Shown here: piece by piece, positions 39,660-50,840 of the stretch
How the letters are laid out: every line of letters starts with the position of its first letter
Numbering within the stretch: the first letter of the stretch is position 1
Notes under the pieces: model-generated
Databases searched by the model: none
Told to the model about the DNA's origin: nothing
The model's input: only the letters and a program-made list of their open reading frames with translations
Source of the DNA: Gimesia benthica
Lineage (GTDB): Bacteria > Planctomycetota > Planctomycetia > Planctomycetales > Planctomycetaceae
Direction of reading: 5' to 3'
Assembly (NCBI RefSeq): GCF_009720525.1
Contig: NZ_CP043930.1
Span: 1,488,001 to 1,552,000 of the forward strand
DNA: 64,000 nt
Translations under genes and position numbers: made by a program

Positions 39660-42600
39660 ATGACTGCCAACCGACTCACGGATTGCATTGTACTGCTGGC
39701 GCTGAGCCTCTGCGGAACCGCCCCCCTCTCTGCAGCGGAATCGGTCGATTATCTCAAGCAGATCAAGCCACTGCTCCGCACGAAATGTCAGTCTTGCCAC
39801 GGTGCCTTAAAACAGAATTCCAGCTTTCGCGTCGACACCGCTGAGTTCCTCCGTCAAGGGGGCGACTCTGGTCCCGGCTTCGAACCAGGCAAGGCAGATG
39901 ACAGCCTGCTGTTGGGCGTCCTGACCGGTGACGCCGGCTTCAAGATGCCCCCCGAGGGCGCGGGCAAACCGCTCACCCCGGATGAACTGGCCCTGTTCCG
40001 TCAGTGGATCAACGCCGGTGCCCCCACACCCGAAAATGAAGTCCCCGAACAGGATCCGCGGCAGTTCTGGTCTTATCAGACGCCGGTCAAACCAGCGGTC
40101 CCCAAGGTCAAAAACAATGCCTGGGTGCGTAACGAAATTGACGCCTTCCTCGCCGCGGAGCACGAACAACACAATCTGGTCCCCCGCCCTCCCGCGGCAC
40201 CAGCGGTCCTGCTCCGACGTCTGTACCTCGACCTCACTGGTCTCCCCCCCACCACGGCAGAACTGGAAGCCTACCTCGCCGATCCTTCTGAAGAAGCCTA
40301 TGGCAAAACAGTCGACAAGCTGCTCGCCAGCCCCCGCTACGGGGAACGCTGGGGACGGCACTGGATGGACGTCTGGCGCTACAGCGACTGGTACGGGTCC
40401 CGCGGAATCAACGAGATCCGCTACAGCCAGCGGCACATCTGGCGCTGGCGGGACTGGATCGTCGAATCGGTCAATGCCGACAAGCCCTACGACCGGATGA
40501 TCGTCGAGATGCTGGCCGGCGATGAACTCGAACCGGACAATCCCGATGTCGTCCGGGCCACCGGCTTCCTGGGACGCAACTGGTACAAGTTCGATCGCAA
40601 TGTCTGGATGTTTGATACCGTCGAGCACACGTCCGTCGCCTTCCTGGGACTGACGATGAAATGCGCCCGCTGTCACGATCACAAATACGATCCCCTGGAT
40701 CAGGTCGAATACTATCGCTTCCGTGCGTTCTTCGAGCCGCACAACGTCCGCACCGATGCCCTCTCAGGCACGGTCGACAAAGAAAAAGATGCCACGCTGG
40801 GCATGGTCCTCAAAGACGGTCTTGCACGCGTGTTCGACAAGGAACTGGAACAGCCCACCTATCTCTTCCAGCGCGGCGATGATCGTCAGCCTGACAAAGA
40901 GCATCCCCTCACCCCCGCGGTCCCGGTGAACCTCACCAAAGAACCGGTAACCATCAAGCCCGTCAAACTCCCCCTGGCCAGTTATTACCCGGCACTGCGT
41001 CCTGAAATCCTGCAAGAAAAGGTGCAGCAGGCCGAGCAGGAAATCAAATCCGCAGAAGCAGCGTTGCACAAGTCCGACACCACCATCCAGCAGGTCGAGC
41101 AACAGCTGGCTGACCTGCAACAAGGGTCTGCGACAGAGACCGACGCGCGTCCCGCGATCATCAACGAACGCTTCCAGCAGCCGAACCCCGAACTCTGGCA
41201 GACCGTTTCGGGAAAATGGGAGTACATCGACGGCTGTCTGCGACAGACCAATACCGGCGCCTTTCGGACCATGGTTTCCCAGATCGATCTGCCGCTGAAT
41301 TTCCAGGGCGGCTGCGTTACAAAACCCTGGAACCGGGCCAGATTCATTCGGTCGGTCTCTTCTTTGATGCCGTCGACCTCCGTGATGCCCAGGCCATTTA
41401 CACCGCGATCAGTAACAACAAACCGACCGTGCAGGCCTTCCACCGCACAGTAGGCCGCGAGTCGTATCCCCGGGCCGGCATCTTCCCCTGTGAAATTGAA
41501 CTCAATAAAGAGGTCGTCCTCGATTTCGTCGTGGAAGGCCAGCAGCTCAACGTCTGGCTCGATGGCAAACTGAAACTGGCTTACACGATGCCCGTCCCCC
41601 GCCAGGCGGGTAAGTTCGCCCTCTGGAATCACTCGGCCCACTCAGAATTTTACGAGCTGCGTATCGAACCGCTGGCCCCCGGTTTTCAACTCGCCCAGTC
41701 TGTGAAAGAAGACCGGCGTTCCCCCTTTGCGGCCCCTTCGAAAGCCAATCTGCAGCAGGATCTCTCCCTCGCTCAGGCGGCGCGCGAGATCGCAGAATTG
41801 AACGTGCAACTGCAACAGGCCGAGCTGAAATCGCTCCGAGCACGGATCGCCGCCGAACAGGCCAAGGTCAAAGAGGCCGCTGATTATGAACCGCTCGCCA
41901 AAACGGCCAGCCGCCTTGAACGGGAAGCCGCAGCCGTTCAGGCCTCTCTCACTGTCAAACAGGCGCAGCGGGATCTGGCAACTCTGCCCGCATCCACAGG
42001 AGACCAGCCCGACAAAAAACGGACCGCGGCCGAACAGAAAGTCGCCACCGCAGAGAAGAAACTGCAAGCTGCTCAGGCAGATGTGAAAAAAGAAGACACG
42101 AAATACACGCCCCTGGGAGAAACGTTCCCCCGCACCAGTACCGGCCGCCGCCTGGCCCTGGCCCGCTGGATTGCCGATGAGCAGAACCCACGTACCGCAC
42201 GGGTGGCTGTGAATCACATCTGGCTGCGTCATTTTAACCAGGCCCTGGTTCCCACCGTCGCCAACTTCGGCCTCAACGGACGTCTGCCCACGCATCCCGA
42301 ACTGCTCGACTGGCTGGCGGTCACATTTATGGAACAGGGCTGGCAGATGAAACCCCTGCATCGCCAGATCGTACTCTCCAGTGCCTACCGAATGAGTTCG
42401 GCTCCCGGTGAATCTGAATCAAACCGGGCCACTGACCCCAATAACCGTTATCTCTGGCGGATGAACTCCCGCCGCATGGAAGCGGAAATGGTGCGCGACT
42501 GCCTGCTCGCCACTGCGGGGACACTCGATGAAACCCGGGGCGGTCCGGAACTCGATGAAAAGCAGGGAGAGACCATTCACCGCCGCAGTCTCTACTTCCG

Positions 42601-43021
42601 CAACACTCCCAACGAAAAAATGGAATTCCTGGAGCTGTTCGATCTGGCCAATCCGAACGCCTGCTACGAACGGCTCGTAAGCGTCGTGCCGCAACAGGCG
42701 CTCGCTTTGACCAACAGCTCCCTGTCACTCGATCAGGCCCGCCTGCTGGCAGAACAACTCGAGAAATCAACGAACACCGATGCCGCGTTTATCCAGGCAG
42801 CCTTCAAACAGATTCTCTCCCGTCCCGCGACGGCCGCGGAGATCACTGCCTGCACGAAGTTTTTAGAACGACATACCGGTCTGCTCCAGCAGCAGGGGCA
42901 GCAGCAGTTTCCCGGCGGAGGGACTTCGAAACGTCCACCCGCCGCCGATCCCAGGCAGCGGGCCCGCGAGAACCTGGTGCATGTCCTCTACAGCCATAAC
43001 GATTTTGTCACCGTCCGTTAA
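39660..43021 (+). pseudogene. DUF1549/DUF1553 cytochrome-like protein with LamG-like insert, one frameshift
   Basis: An exported protein that would be 1120 residues after adding one base. Frame 1 gives signal peptide, CQSCH at residues 43-47, DUF1549 and CARCHDHKYDPL; frame 2 gives the second half of an inserted LamG/GH16-like beta domain, two Lys/Glu/Ala coiled-coil stretches and DUF1553 (TARVAVNHIWLRHFNQALV; SSAYRMSSAPG). One base is missing near the GGG at 41306-41308; restoring it joins NFQG to RLRYKTLEPGQIHSVGLFFD. The break lies in the middle of the inserted lectin-like domain (about residues 500-670), a domain absent from the DUF1549/1553 gene at 6814. There is no other sign of decay. 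It is followed by a DUF1501 gene after 44 bp. Confidence 0.88.
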
Positions 43022-43065
43022 TCCCGAAACCCACAGCGAAACGAATCACATTCAGGAACTCAGCC

Positions 43066-44550
43066 ATGTCTGACCAAACACCCTCCAACTGGTTCAACTC
43101 CTGCGGCCGCGTCTCGCGACGTTCGTTTCTGAACAACGCCAGCCTGGGGCTGACGGGCATCGCCCTGGCGGACCTGCTGCAACGTGAAAGTTCGTCTGGT
43201 AACGCACTGCAGGCAGCGGAATCGGCCATCATCAACGGACAGCCGCACTTCGCCCCCAAAGCCAAATCGGTGATCTGGTATTTCATGCTGGGCGGCACAA
43301 GCCACATGGAGAGCTTCGACCCCAAGCCCGCCCTCAATAAGCATGCGGGCAAGACGATCGGCGATACCGAATATAACGACCTGGTCACCAACTCCCCCTA
43401 CTATCGCAAAAACGTGCGTGACTTCGGCGGCAAGCCCCGCAAGCTGATGGCCCAGCTCTATCCACTGCAGGTCGGCTATCGCAAACGGGGCGAGAGCGGC
43501 ATCGAAATCAGCGACTGGTGGGAGCATGTCGGAAGCTGTGCCGACGACCTGGCCGTCGTCCGCTCGATGTGGACCACCGACAACGACCACGCGGCTCAGC
43601 TCCAGTTTCACACGGGCCGCCACATCTTTGACGGCTTCTTCCCTTCCATCGGCTCGTGGGTGCACTATGGCCTGGGATCGCTGAATGACAATCTGCCCCA
43701 GTTCGTGGTGATGGGTACGCCCCCCGGCGACTGTTGCGGCGGAACCGGCGCCCATGATGGCAGCTACCTGGGTCCGGAACATTCCGGGGTAAAGATGTCC
43801 GTCAACCCGAGCAATCCACTCCCCTTCGGCACCCCGGGCAGCAAAGTCTCCCGCGAAGAACGCCGCGGTCAGCTGGAACTCTTAAGTGAACTGAATACGC
43901 TCGCCGGCGCCGCTTATCCCGACGATGCCGAAATGCGGGCCCGCATCAAATCCTACGAACTCGCGTTCCGCATGCAGATGGCCGTCCCCGAAGTCGTCAA
44001 CATCAGCGAGGAAACCGCTGCCACACAGAATCTGTATGGTCTGGATAATAAAGAAACCCAACGCGTCGGCCAGCAGTCCCTGATTGCCCGCCGACTGGTA
44101 GAACGGGGCGTCCGCTTTGTGCAGATCTACGATGGCGGCTGGGACGCACATTCCAAGCTCAAGCAGAACCACAGCCAGCGGATCGGCCAGGTCGACAAAC
44201 CGATTGCCGGCCTGCTCAAAGACCTCAAGCAGCGGGGTCTGCTCGATGAAACCCTGGTCGTCTGGGCCACCGAGTTCGGTCGCACCCCCGGCTCCGAACG
44301 GTCAGACGGACGCGACCATCATCCCTACGGCTTCTCCATCTGGATGGCCGGCGGTGGCATTAAGAAAGGTGTCACACACGGCGCTACCGACGAAATCGGC
44401 TTCCACGCGGTCGAACACCGACACTACGTCACCGACCTGCACGCCACCATCCTGCATCAGCTGGGACTCAATCACCACAGCCTCGAAGTTCCGGGCCACA
44501 AACGCCTCGAAATCGACTTTGGCGAACCGATCAAAGAGATTATCGCTTAA
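43066..44550 (+). CDS. DUF1501 family protein, Tat-exported
   Basis: A 494-residue DUF1501 protein (alkaline phosphatase/sulfatase-like fold) with a Tat signal ([15 protein letters not shown]). Family segments are [77 protein letters not shown], and the end [20 protein letters not shown]. It belongs to the longer subgroup in which GRDHHPYGF contributes metal-ligand-like His residues. It directly follows a DUF1549/1553 gene (39660), forming the second pair in this window. Substrate unknown. Confidence 0.95.
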   Translation: MSDQTPSNWFNSCGRVSRRSFLNNASLGLTGIALADLLQRESSSGNALQAAESAIINGQPHFAPKAKSVIWYFMLGGTSHMESFDPKPALNKHAGKTIGDTEYNDLVTNSPYYRKNVRDFGGKPRKLMAQLYPLQVGYRKRGESGIEISDWWEHVGSCADDLAVVRSMWTTDNDHAAQLQFHTGRHIFDGFFPSIGSWVHYGLGSLNDNLPQFVVMGTPPGDCCGGTGAHDGSYLGPEHSGVKMSVNPSNPLPFGTPGSKVSREERRGQLELLSELNTLAGAAYPDDAEMRARIKSYELAFRMQMAVPEVVNISEETAATQNLYGLDNKETQRVGQQSLIARRLVERGVRFVQIYDGGWDAHSKLKQNHSQRIGQVDKPIAGLLKDLKQRGLLDETLVVWATEFGRTPGSERSDGRDHHPYGFSIWMAGGGIKKGVTHGATDEIGFHAVEHRHYVTDLHATILHQLGLNHHSLEVPGHKRLEIDFGEPIKEIIA

Positions 44551-44608
44551 GTGCTACCTGAAGACCTGATGTTCCTGCCAGATTATTATAGACAGCTCCG
44601 CGTTTACC

Positions 44609-46702
44609 ATGTTAGAAACCAACCTGCGACAATTGGTCAGCAGAATCCTGCTCAGCGGAACCGCCCTGCTCTGGCTGGCGTGCGTCCCGCTGACTGCCAG
44701 CGCCGCGTCCCCCGACCTGGTGAGCATCTTTCCCCTCAGTTGTCCCGCCGGTGCCACCACGGATGTCAAACTGAAAGGCAAGCAGCTCACAGACATTCGC
44801 CTCGCACAACTAACCGCACCCGGCGTCTCGATCAAAGTCATCAATGACCAGAGCCTGCAGATCACCGTTCCCGCAGAAACACCGCCCGGCGATTACGACC
44901 TGCGCGTATTGACCGGCCAGGGACTGAGCCAGCCTCACGTCGTGCAGATCACCGCCTGGCCCACAATCACCGCAGACGAACAGGCCGACACCTCGGATTC
45001 CGCTAAGACGTTAAAATTACCCGGGGGAGTCGACGCTCGTTTCGATCACACCGGAGACATCGACTGGTATACCTTCACCGGCACAGCAGGTCAGACCGTT
45101 ACGATTCGCTGTCGCTCCCGATCGCTGGGAGGTTCAGCCGAACCGCTGTTCACACTCAGTGCTCCCACTGGAGAAGAGATCGCGTTCTCTTCTGCAGCAG
45201 AACTGGAACCAGCCCTGCATCTGAAACTGCCCGACACAGGCACATACCGCATCAAGGTCTTCGAACGCGCTTACCGCAGCGATGCGAACAGTGTCTACCA
45301 TCTTTCAGTCAACACCGGACCACGCCTGCTGGCCGCATTTCCCGCACTGATCCCCGCCGACAAACCGAGCCAGCTCCACATTCAGGGACTCGATCTGCCC
45401 GGCATGGCAGAGGACTCCACACAACTCCTGCAACAGAAAAACATCACCGTTGATCCTGCTACAGACACGGATGTAACACAATCAGTTTCATTCGCCGCCA
45501 CAAGTCCCCTCGCGCAAGGCCTCTGGTTACAACTTCCCCACACAGCAGGATCCGTGCGGCTAATGACGACTGACACGCCGATCGTCGTCGATCAGGATCC
45601 GGAGAATTACTCGCAGACAACGGCGCAAGAGATCAAGGTTCCCTGCGACATAGCGGGCCAGTTTCCCCAACCGCGCGATCTGGACTGGTACCGGTTTACC
45701 GCCGAAAAGGGACAACAGCTGAGCCTCGCCGCATTTGGAGAACGGCTGGGACAACGCATGGATCTCGAACTCTCCCTCTTCGACGACAAAGGGAAGCTGC
45801 TCCTGAATCTCTCAGATCAGAAACAGGCGAAAGGTGACGCCACTCCTGTCTCGGCAGCCTCACTGGATCCGGAAGGAACCTGGAAGGCCCCCCAGTCGGG
45901 CATGTTCTATCTACTGGTACGTGATCTGTATGGCGTGAGCCTGGGCGGCTTTGAGCGACAGTACCGGGTGCGTATCACAAACAGAGTGCCGGACTTTCGC
46001 GTCTTCGCTTACCCGGGTGAGCAGGAACGAAAACACGGAATCACGTTACATCCGGCGGGACACACCCACGTCGCGCTCTACGTCGACCGACAGCATGGGT
46101 TTGACAAACCCGTCCGCATTCACGCCGTCGATCTCCCCAAGGGGCTGACTGCTGACGATATCATGATCCCTAAACACCAGTCAGCAGCAGTGCTTTCGAT
46201 TCAGACGGACCGCAGTCTGAAACCAGATATTCTCAACCTGAAACTGCAGGCAACGTCTGAGAATCAGCAGCTGATCCGTGAAGTTCAGCCTCTGACTGTC
46301 ACTGATGCCGGCACATTTACGCACGTCAATACGCTCGCAGCAGGTATTGCTGATCCAGCCCCCGTTGTATTAACTATCTCACCACCACAACAACCACTGA
46401 CCGTGGGTGGTAAACTGGAACTGGATGTAAAGCTGGAAACTGGTGATTCATCGATTTCATCGCCCATCGAATTGAAGTGGCATACGGCAATGGTCGATGC
46501 CAAACAGAAGAGCGTCCCCTTATTCAAGCCCACAAAATCGATTCCCCCCACTCAAACCAAGAGTAAACCGACAGCCATCCTGTCAGATAAACTGCAGCCG
46601 GGAGACTATCTCCTCTGGCTGTCCGCCACCACCAAAATTGATTCCTCACCTGCTGCTGATCAGAAACAGAAAAAGCAAAACCGGTTCCCGTTTCGATTGT
46701 GA
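44609..46702 (+). CDS. Exported protein with PPC (pre-peptidase C-terminal) domains
   Basis: A 697-residue secreted protein. After a signal peptide (about 1-33, ending near TASA) comes an Ig-like module (PAGATTDVKLKGKQLTD) and then two PPC-type jelly rolls with the signature 'D-x-D-W-Y-x-F' motif: GDIDWYTFTGTAGQTVTIRC at about 148-167 and PRDLDWYRFTAEKGQQLSLA at about 354-373. The C-terminal third is Ig-like with a Lys/Gln-rich end. PPC domains usually follow exported proteases or bind surfaces; no protease domain is present. It lies between a DUF1501 gene and the next DUF1549/1553 gene, 58 bp and 137 bp away, so it is probably part of the same transcription unit. Confidence 0.85.
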   Translation: MLETNLRQLVSRILLSGTALLWLACVPLTASAASPDLVSIFPLSCPAGATTDVKLKGKQLTDIRLAQLTAPGVSIKVINDQSLQITVPAETPPGDYDLRVLTGQGLSQPHVVQITAWPTITADEQADTSDSAKTLKLPGGVDARFDHTGDIDWYTFTGTAGQTVTIRCRSRSLGGSAEPLFTLSAPTGEEIAFSSAAELEPALHLKLPDTGTYRIKVFERAYRSDANSVYHLSVNTGPRLLAAFPALIPADKPSQLHIQGLDLPGMAEDSTQLLQQKNITVDPATDTDVTQSVSFAATSPLAQGLWLQLPHTAGSVRLMTTDTPIVVDQDPENYSQTTAQEIKVPCDIAGQFPQPRDLDWYRFTAEKGQQLSLAAFGERLGQRMDLELSLFDDKGKLLLNLSDQKQAKGDATPVSAASLDPEGTWKAPQSGMFYLLVRDLYGVSLGGFERQYRVRITNRVPDFRVFAYPGEQERKHGITLHPAGHTHVALYVDRQHGFDKPVRIHAVDLPKGLTADDIMIPKHQSAAVLSIQTDRSLKPDILNLKLQATSENQQLIREVQPLTVTDAGTFTHVNTLAAGIADPAPVVLTISPPQQPLTVGGKLELDVKLETGDSSISSPIELKWHTAMVDAKQKSVPLFKPTKSIPPTQTKSKPTAILSDKLQPGDYLLWLSATTKIDSSPAADQKQKKQNRFPFRL

Positions 46703-46839
46703 CCAACGTCATCACTCTCAAGGTGGAACCAGAACAGAACCCGAAAAAAACAAAGCAGAAATAGTCATCCGACTCGAATACACAGTCCTGCCAATCGGCA
46801 TTTTCCTGTGATCCTCGATGAATTAGAATCTGAGATGCG

Positions 46840-49350
46840 ATGAACATATTCAAAGCAAACATAACCGAAACCAGAATCGTCAGTAGCCTGGGTGTGATCC
46901 TGCTCACGATCTGTTGCTGCAGGCCGATACTGCTGTCTGCAGAAACGGAATTCAAACCGGTCAAAATCACTCCCGCAGCCACCGTCCGGATGAAAGCCTG
47001 GCCGGAACGCATCCACCTGCGGGGGCGCGACAGTCGCCAGCAGCTGCTGGTCACAGGCATCACAGCAGCAGAGACCACACACGACCTGACCCGCGCGGTC
47101 CGCTTCCATTTCAAAGATCCTCAGCTGGCGTCCATCGATGCCGCCGGGGTGCTCACTCCCCGGGCTGCCGGAAAAACAGAACTCCAGATTAAATGGGGTT
47201 CTCACACGAAATCCATCCCCATCGAGATCGAACAGGGGGAAACCTATCTGCCCCTCGATTTCACCAACGACATCGCGCCTATCCTGACCCGCCAGGGTTG
47301 TAACGGCGGCGGCTGTCATGGTAAATCAGGTGGACGCGGTGGATTCCAGCTCTCGCTGTTCGGCTTCCAGCCTGAACAGGATTACGAATGGGTCACCCGC
47401 GATATCCGCGGTCGGCGGATCTTTCCCGCTTCCCCTGAAGATTCGCTGCTGCTCCGCAAAGCCACGATGAAAATTCCGCACGGGGGCGGTAAGCGACTCG
47501 AGGAAAGCAGCCCGGAGTATGCCCGACTGGTCCGTTGGATTGAAGCTAATACGCCGCACGGTCCGGCAGATGCCCCCGAGTTGGTCAAGCTGACCGTGGA
47601 ACCCGAATTCGAATCGCTGGGACACAATGAACAGCAACAACTGACCGGCACTGCGCATTATTCGGATGGCTCCACCCGCGATGTCACGCCGCTGGTGGAG
47701 TTCCGCTCCAATGATACGTCCGTCGGCACCGTCGATGAACGGGGCCTGGTCACCTCGCTGGAACGGACCGGCGAAACATCGGTACTGGCACTCTACCAGG
47801 GTGAAGTCTCCGTTGCGAAAATCCTGGTCCCCTCGACTGAGCAACCAGAGTCCTGGCCCGACTTTCCGATAGCGAACTTCATTGACGAACATATCCAGCG
47901 CAAGCTCAAAGTGCTGCAGGTGCCCCCTTCCCCTCTGGCCGATGACGCCACATTCATCCGCAGGGCTTCACTGCAGATTGCCGGACGGATCCCGACGACT
48001 GATGAAGTCGAGTCCTATGCGAACAGCACTGATCCCGACAAACACAACAAGCTGATTGCGCGACTGGTCCGATCCGGGGACTACGCCGATCACTTCGCCC
48101 AGAAATGGTCCGACCTTTTGCGGAACAAACGCCGGGGCCAGAAACCACGTCAACCCGGCACAATCGCCTTTCACCGCTGGCTGCGAAACAAGATTGCTGC
48201 CAACGTCCCCTACGATGAAATGGTGCGCGGCGTCTTGACGGCGACCGGGGATGTTTCGGTTAATCCTCCGGCCCAGTGGTATGCGGAAGTCCGTTACCTC
48301 GACCGGTACGTGGATGACATGGCCCAGGTCTTTCTCGGTCTGCGCATCGGCTGTGCCCGCTGCCATCATCATCCATTTGAGAAATATAGTCAGCAGGATT
48401 ACTACGGGTTGGCCGCTTTCTTCAGCCGGGTCAATCGGACCGGAGGCACAGGCGTCGCCGAGCGACGAGCCAACGAAATGATCTCGGTTAAACAGACTGG
48501 ACAGGTCAAACATCCTGTCACCGGAGAAGTCGTCCCGCCCCATGGACTGGGTGGGCCGGATCTGGAGATCCCGCCCTTCGAAGACCCCCGGCACTATCTG
48601 GTTGACTGGATGACCCAACCAGATAACCCCTACTTTGCCCGAGCCTTCGTGAACCGGATGTGGGCCCATTTCTTCGGTCGCGGCCTGGTGCATCCCCTGG
48701 ATGACCTGCGGGTTACCAATCCCGCCGCCAATGAACCTCTGCTGGCAGCCCTGGCGGAGGAATTCACCCGCTCCGACTATGACATGCGGCATATCGTGGA
48801 GCTGATCTGCACGAGCAATATCTACCAGTTGAGCTCACAGGCAAACGAGATCAACCTGGAAGAAACGCAGAACTACGCCCGCTTTTACCCGCAGCGACTC
48901 TCGGCTGAGATCCTGCTGGACGCGATTGATGATGTTACCGATTCGCCCACACGATTCAGCGGCCTCCCCAAAACCACGCGAGCCCTGCAACTGCCCGATG
49001 AGGATTACTCCAATCAATTCCTGACACTCTTCGGTCGCCCCAAACGCGAGAGTGCCTGCGAATGCGAACGGGTTTCGGAACCGAGCCTCTCGCAATCCTT
49101 GTTTGTGATGAATAATGGTTTTGTACTCTCCAAAGTGACAGGGCCCTACGCCGTCGATCTGGCGAACGATAAACGCGAGGCAGAACGCAAAGTCCGGGAA
49201 CTGTTCCTGAAAACCCTCTCCCGCGAACCGACGCCACAGGAAATGCAAAACGCACTGAAATATATCGCCAGCGAAAAAGATCAGAAAACTGCCTTCGGCA
49301 ATCTGATCTGGACGCTGGTCAACACCAAAGAATTTCTGTTTGTCCATTGA
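46840..49350 (+). CDS. Exported DUF1549/DUF1553 protein with Big2 domains
   Basis: An 836-residue exported protein. The N-terminal region has a Big2 Ig-like domain (about 50-135; FHFKDPQLASIDAAGVLTPR), a C-x4-CH cytochrome-like motif (RQGCNGGGCHGKSGGRGGFQ) that replaces the CxxCH seen in the other copies, a second Big2 (about 245-330), DUF1549 (FIRRASLQIAGRIPTTDEV; CARCHHHPFEKYSQQDY) and DUF1553 (FARAFVNRMWAHFFGRGLV). The C-terminal ends in TPQEMQNALKYIASEKD and TLVNTKEFLF, both family-typical. It has the Gly-rich haem-binding-like motif of the second DUF1549/1553 subfamily. The DUF1501 gene follows 47 bp later. Confidence 0.94.
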   Translation: MNIFKANITETRIVSSLGVILLTICCCRPILLSAETEFKPVKITPAATVRMKAWPERIHLRGRDSRQQLLVTGITAAETTHDLTRAVRFHFKDPQLASIDAAGVLTPRAAGKTELQIKWGSHTKSIPIEIEQGETYLPLDFTNDIAPILTRQGCNGGGCHGKSGGRGGFQLSLFGFQPEQDYEWVTRDIRGRRIFPASPEDSLLLRKATMKIPHGGGKRLEESSPEYARLVRWIEANTPHGPADAPELVKLTVEPEFESLGHNEQQQLTGTAHYSDGSTRDVTPLVEFRSNDTSVGTVDERGLVTSLERTGETSVLALYQGEVSVAKILVPSTEQPESWPDFPIANFIDEHIQRKLKVLQVPPSPLADDATFIRRASLQIAGRIPTTDEVESYANSTDPDKHNKLIARLVRSGDYADHFAQKWSDLLRNKRRGQKPRQPGTIAFHRWLRNKIAANVPYDEMVRGVLTATGDVSVNPPAQWYAEVRYLDRYVDDMAQVFLGLRIGCARCHHHPFEKYSQQDYYGLAAFFSRVNRTGGTGVAERRANEMISVKQTGQVKHPVTGEVVPPHGLGGPDLEIPPFEDPRHYLVDWMTQPDNPYFARAFVNRMWAHFFGRGLVHPLDDLRVTNPAANEPLLAALAEEFTRSDYDMRHIVELICTSNIYQLSSQANEINLEETQNYARFYPQRLSAEILLDAIDDVTDSPTRFSGLPKTTRALQLPDEDYSNQFLTLFGRPKRESACECERVSEPSLSQSLFVMNNGFVLSKVTGPYAVDLANDKREAERKVRELFLKTLSREPTPQEMQNALKYIASEKDQKTAFGNLIWTLVNTKEFLFVH

Positions 49351-49397
49351 ATCAACAGCCAACACAACACACTTCAATTTGAACTGTGAATAGAACC

Positions 49398-50776
49398 ATG
49401 AACAGCAAACCGATACAGCCTTGTCCCGGCCCTGTGGGTCGGCGGGAATTTCTGAAAATTGGCGGACTCGGCCTGGGCGCGCTCTCCGGCGGCTTTGATC
49501 CGAACCTGACGCGTCTGCTGGCGGGCGAACAGAGTCCAGCCGGACTCAACAAGGATTTTTCCGTCATCCTGCTCTGGGCCAACGGCGGCCCCAGCCATAT
49601 CGATACCTTCGACATGAAACCGCTGGCCCCTCAGAATACCGGGGGGAATTCAGTCCGATCAAAACTAATGTCCCTGGCATGGAGATCTGTCAGCTGCTGC
49701 CGAACCTGGCCCAAATGGCAGATAAGTTTTCGATCGTTCGCAGTCTGCACCACAACCGGAATGAACACTCGGGTGGTACCTGTCGATTTCTCTCGGGCTA
49801 TACACCTACCGCGGCCAATCCCGGTGATGCGGAGTATCCCGAAATGGGATCGGTCGTTGCCAGCCAACTCGAACATCAGGTCCGCGACATTCCCCTGTTT
49901 ATCGCGAATACCAAATTCTACGGCGGAGGTCCGGCTTACCTGGGACCGGCTTACAGTCCGTTCATGTTCAGCGGTGATCCCAACAGTTCGAAATTCTCAG
50001 TTGACAATCTTTCCGTCAACGATTCCGCTGCAGCAGCTCTTAAAAAACGTAATCAGTTGCTGAGCCAGTTCGATACGTTCCGCCGTGAACTGGATAAGAG
50101 CGGTTCGATGTCCGCGCTGGACAAGTTCAACAATCGGGCCCTCGCCATGCTGACCAGTGACCGGACCAGCAAAGCCTTTGACCTCTCAGCTGAACCGGAG
50201 GCGCTTCGCGATGAATACGGGCGGACCACCTGGGGCCAGGGCTTACTGCTGGCCCGTCGGCTGGTGGAATCGGGCGTCAGGCTGGTCCAGTTGCAGGCCA
50301 GCTTCCGACTCTCCAAAAAAGCGGGCCGCACCAGCAACTGGGACGACCATTCGGTCAATGCCGACATCTTCCAGGCATATCGGGAACGTATGCCTGTGTT
50401 CGACCAGGCGGTACCGGCCCTGATCAATGACCTGCAGCGCCGAGGACTGGATCAGAATGTCCTGTTCATCTTCTGTGGTGAATTCGGCCGCACCCCGCTG
50501 GTCCGAAATCAGGACAAAAGCAAACGTCCCGGCCGCGACCACTGGTGCCGGGCTATGAGCATCTTCCTCGCTGGAGGGGGACTCAAAATGGGCCAGGCAA
50601 TCGGGGCGACCAATGCCAAAGGGGAACATCCCGTCGATCGCGTCATGAACAGTAATGATCTACTGGCAACGATTTATCAGAAATTCGGCATCGATACGCA
50701 CCAGGCCTACTACGACAATACCGGCCGCCCAATCCCGATCCTGACCGACGGCAAACCGATTCCTGAGTTGCTGTAG
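49398..50776 (+). pseudogene. DUF1501 family protein, one frameshift
   Basis: A Tat-exported DUF1501 protein that would be 459 residues after adding one base. The Tat signal is GRREFLKIGGLGLG; frame 1 continues to DMKPLAPQNTGG. One base is missing in the G6 run at 49641-49646: adding a G makes the frame GGEFSPIKTNVPGMEICQLL, the family sequence, and joins frame 2, which runs to the stop without interruption (SLHHNRNEHSGGTC; NWDDHSVNADIF; CGEFGRTP; GRDHWC; NSNDLLATIYQKFGID). All active-site-like His and Asp residues are in frame 2. No clear ribosome site; ATG at 49398 and GTG at 49386 are both possible. It pairs with the DUF1549/1553 gene before it. Confidence 0.86.
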
Positions 50777-50840
50777 AATTTCGAAGGTCCCGCCATTGGG
50801 CTGAGAGAGTCTTCTGAGAACAACATTTGTCCGACTGACA

